A DNA stretch of 7,567 nt from positions 1 through 7,567 of the forward strand of contig CAYPZL010000238.1 of NCBI GenBank assembly GCA_964415045.1, written 5' to 3'. Numbering within the stretch: position 1 is the first letter of the stretch; every line of letters begins with the position of its first letter. Shown here one piece after another: positions 5,701-7,567 of the stretch. The translations under genes were made by a program, and so were the position numbers. Below the pieces are notes generated by a model. The model saw nothing but the letters and a program-made list of their open reading frames with translations, was not told the DNA's origin and ran no database searches. The stretch comes from CAYPZL01 sp964415045 (GTDB lineage: Bacteria; Planctomycetota; Phycisphaerae; Sedimentisphaerales; Anaerobacaceae).

Positions 5701-5729
5701 TTGTTTCAAAAGGCAAGATCTGCGATAAA
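5701..5729 (+). promoter_or_regulatory. candidate promoter for the DUF5131-TcmP pair
   Basis: TTGTTT (5701-5706) and GATAAA (5724-5729) are 17 nt apart in an AT-rich stretch unlike the surrounding GC-rich DNA. Transcription would start near 5736, about 28 nt before the ATG at 5764. Confidence 0.4.
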
Positions 5730-5763
5730 ACATTGAGATTCATGTGAGTCTACTGGAGAAGAA

Positions 5764-6552
5764 ATGGCTAACAACTCTAAGATCGAATGGACTGAATCAA
5801 CCTGGAATCCCGTAACCGGGTGCACGAAAGTCAGTGCCGGTTGCGAGAATTGCTATGCAGAACGAATCGCTCTCCGGTTGCGGGCCATGGGAAATCCGCG
5901 TTATTCCAAAGGCTTCGGGGTCTCACTTCACTATGACGCCCTTGACATTCCCTTGCGATGGAAGCAACCGCGCACCATATTCGTCAATTCCATGAGCGAC
6001 CTTTTCCATCCCGAAGTTCCACGGAGCTTCATCTTAGAGGTCTTTGACGTAATGCGCCGCGCTTCCCACCACCGATTCCAAATTCTCACTAAGCGTTCTG
6101 AACGATTACTGAGCCTCGCGCCAAGACTGGCGTGGACGCCAAACATATGGATGGGCGTGACTGTGGAGCGGGCCGATTACGCTGAACGCATACATGAGCT
6201 CCTGCGGACCGGGGCTGTTGTGAAGTTCGCATCTTTCGAGCCGCTCCTGGGGCCAGTTTCAGGTGTTGACCTGGAGTCACTTGACTGGGTAATCGTTGGT
6301 GGCGAGTCCGGGCCTCGTGCCAGACCCATGCGACCTGAGTGGGCTGTTGATATACGTGACAGATGTGTGGCTGCGGGCGTTCCTTTTTTCTTCAAGCAAT
6401 GGGGAGGCGTAAACAAGAAACGAGCGGGCCGTATACTTGATGCCCGTACTTGGGACGAAATGCCTATCATATCAGGAACTAAAGTGCGGAGGCGAAGTCG
6501 TGGGTCACAAAGCAGACAAGTCGTTCTTTCTTCGGAAGCGGGAATGGTCTAA
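5764..6552 (+). CDS. DUF5131 (phage Gp37/Gp68-like) three-Cys-motif protein
   Basis: This 262-aa protein carries the DUF5131 signature, WNPVTGCTKVSAGCENCYAE (14-33), with cysteines at 20, 27 and 30. Other family landmarks are FVNSMSDLFH (73-82), FQILTKRSER (105-114), FEPLLGPV (158-165), VIVGGESGPRARPM (176-189), FFFKQWGG (208-215) and AGRILDARTWDEMP (221-234). The three cysteines resemble an iron-sulfur site like that of radical-SAM enzymes, although the spacing (CX6CX2C) is not the classical CX3CX2C. The reaction is unknown. The family is frequent in phages and mobile DNA. The start has GGAG 5 nt upstream. The C-terminal ~28 residues after WDEMP are basic and poorly conserved-looking; their DNA is partly shared with the start of the next gene. 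Codon use is AT-richer than in the genes to the left, suggesting transfer. Confidence 0.92.
   Translation: MANNSKIEWTESTWNPVTGCTKVSAGCENCYAERIALRLRAMGNPRYSKGFGVSLHYDALDIPLRWKQPRTIFVNSMSDLFHPEVPRSFILEVFDVMRRASHHRFQILTKRSERLLSLAPRLAWTPNIWMGVTVERADYAERIHELLRTGAVVKFASFEPLLGPVSGVDLESLDWVIVGGESGPRARPMRPEWAVDIRDRCVAAGVPFFFKQWGGVNKKRAGRILDARTWDEMPIISGTKVRRRSRGSQSRQVVLSSEAGMV
6488..6492 (+). promoter_or_regulatory. GGAGG ribosome binding site that fixes the TcmP start
   Basis: A strong GGAGG lies inside the DUF5131 gene, 7 nt before a GTG at 6500. The alternative starts at 6437 (TTG) and 6440 (ATG) have no such site. This supports GTG initiation and translation coupled to the upstream gene. Confidence 0.7.
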
Positions 6553-7528
6553 GAGGAAGGATGAGATTCTCAGGTGCTATCTACCTCCGTACCTTCGGAA
6601 AGTAGCCAAGCTGGGTAGGCCTATTTTTATTGTTGACGCGTTCGCGGGGCGTGGCATGTTTGAGGATGGAACGCCAGGGTCTCCTGTGATTATCTGCCAA
6701 TGTGTGAGAGCGGAATTGGAGAAAGATCTTTCTGTTACGGTATCAGTCGTCTGTGTTGAGCCTAACGAAGACCTTTTCACGGGACTCAAGAAGACAATCA
6801 GCGAATTTTCATTCGCCACGCCACGACAGGCGAGATTTGAGGAGTGCATCACCGACTTTGAAAAGCAGGCAAGGGATCACAGCACTTTCCTCTATGTTGA
6901 CCCATGGACTGTTGAAGGCCTCAAGTGGCGTTACTTGGACCGCATTTTTCAGCATCTAACCAGCTCGGGAACGAGCATCGAAATCCTTCTGAATTTCCAA
7001 GCCGACATTTTTGCCCGAATGGGCTTGTCGGCACTACGTCTGGCGACTCCAGAGTTGGATCCGGGAGTTGGAGATTCCGACGAAATCGACGCTCCTATGA
7101 CAGAGAGCCCTTCGATTGAACGATTGAACGACTTCGCAGGTGGCAATTGGTGGCAACAGATACTCCGATCTCGCACAGACTATCCTAGTAAACTGCAAGG
7201 CCTAACGAACGGCATCTGCGCCCGGTTGGGGAAACGATTCCGTGAAGTCTGCCAACATGCGATTAAGGCGAAGCCACACCATACTGTTCCGAAGTATTTC
7301 TTGATTTTTGCCTCACGTCATCACGACGCATTGCTCCTGATGAATGACCAGATGGTCAAGAGTCGCAACGCGCTCGCTGAACTGGCAAAGCCGAAGGAGC
7401 CCACGTTATTTGAAACAAGATCGACCGACTTGGTCCCTGATGCCGACCGGCTTTCTTCACTGATCCCGAAGCACTGTGCGCAACCTACGAGGCGAGGCGA
7501 CGTGATTCTAAATGCTCAAGTTGACTGA
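6500..7528 (+). CDS. tcmP: three-Cys-motif partner protein TcmP
   Basis: A 342-aa protein that matches the TcmP family, defined as the regular neighbour of DUF5131-type three-Cys proteins. The N-terminal pattern (FFLRKREWSKRKDEIL, then YLPPYL) leads into IVDAFAGRGMFEDGTPGSP (44-62), which resembles the SAM-binding loop (motif I) of class I methyltransferases. VEPNEDL (86-92) fits the acidic motif II, and FLYVDPWTVEGLKW (130-143) fits the catalytic DPxY-type motif IV. A Rossmann-type methyltransferase fold is therefore likely, but activity and target are not known. The C-terminal half (about 205-342) shows no further motif I can name. GTG at 6500 is chosen as start, giving a 53-nt overlap with DUF5131; the longer frame from 6437 would add 21 residues that look like overlap read-through. 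The overlap means joint expression and probably joint function. Codon use is AT-richer than the left half of the window. Confidence 0.88.
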   Translation: MGHKADKSFFLRKREWSKRKDEILRCYLPPYLRKVAKLGRPIFIVDAFAGRGMFEDGTPGSPVIICQCVRAELEKDLSVTVSVVCVEPNEDLFTGLKKTISEFSFATPRQARFEECITDFEKQARDHSTFLYVDPWTVEGLKWRYLDRIFQHLTSSGTSIEILLNFQADIFARMGLSALRLATPELDPGVGDSDEIDAPMTESPSIERLNDFAGGNWWQQILRSRTDYPSKLQGLTNGICARLGKRFREVCQHAIKAKPHHTVPKYFLIFASRHHDALLLMNDQMVKSRNALAELAKPKEPTLFETRSTDLVPDADRLSSLIPKHCAQPTRRGDVILNAQVD

Positions 7529-7567
7529 CTTTTTCGATTGGTCTGGGGCGTGGGGAACAGGATTGAC
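7529..7567. other. right-edge sequence, no feature seen
   Basis: The 39 nt after the TcmP stop contain a short T-run (7531-7535) but no hairpin before it, and no identifiable start of a further gene. Confidence 0.4.

Larger units (their letters stand above)
5218..5763. other. 546-nt spacer at a composition boundary
   Basis: The spacer separates the GC-rich core genes from the AT-richer DUF5131-TcmP pair. It contains promoters at each end, a 9-bp inverted repeat (CCACTGCCT 5364-5372 with AGGCAGTGG 5400-5408), a direct repeat of AGTGGTACG (5404-5412 and 5416-5424), a palindrome GTTGTACAAC (5443-5452) and a larger palindrome at 5562-5575. A 76-codon frame (5300-5530) has no ribosome binding site. 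Its last ~30 residues (from VRPYQEAEKR) look more protein-like and might be a gene remnant. No tRNA or integrase gene is seen. Confidence 0.6.

Noticed and set aside
6437..6499. Longer TcmP start at TTG 6437 or ATG 6440
   Set aside because: No ribosome binding site precedes them, whereas GGAGG stands 7 nt before GTG 6500, and the added residues do not resemble the family's N-terminus.

Overview
The window looks like chromosomal DNA from a GC-rich bacterium. Three things suggest Planctomycetota (Phycisphaerae-like): an HNH/AP2 protein with a Cys-rich head, a GspE-like ATPase coupled to a CvpA-like membrane protein, and scattered 9-bp-periodic repeats whose core reads CACGGAGGCACGGAGAG. This placement is inference; there is no rRNA or marker gene to prove it.

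Layout. Positions 1-26 may hold the last codons of a gene. Positions 27-1900 are repeat-rich. They contain one clear gene, a minus-strand HNH endonuclease with an AP2 DNA-binding domain (468-1307), bracketed by two direct copies (381-480 and 1478-1577) of a ~100-bp interspersed repeat. The C-terminal tail of that protein is encoded by a third, inverted copy. Two short palindromes and a second 9-bp-periodic repeat lie in the same region, and a possible 43-codon reading frame lies at 65-196 on the minus strand.

Positions 1901-3993 carry a tightly coupled plus-strand pair: a type II secretion/type IV pilus-family ATPase with two predicted N-terminal membrane helices, and a four-helix membrane protein resembling CvpA. 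It converges, with a 7-nt gap, on a minus-strand pair (5217-4001): a DUF89/ARMT1-like damage-control phosphatase followed by a small FmdB-type zinc-ribbon protein.

After a 546-nt spacer (5218-5763) the base composition falls to roughly 50% GC. A two-gene module follows: a DUF5131 (phage Gp37/Gp68-like) protein with a three-cysteine motif, overlapped by its family partner TcmP, which has methyltransferase-like motifs. The abrupt composition change, the overlapping genes and the phage-linked family mark this pair as the most likely horizontally acquired system and the best candidate for poorly understood biology. The right edge (7529-7567) holds no recognisable gene.
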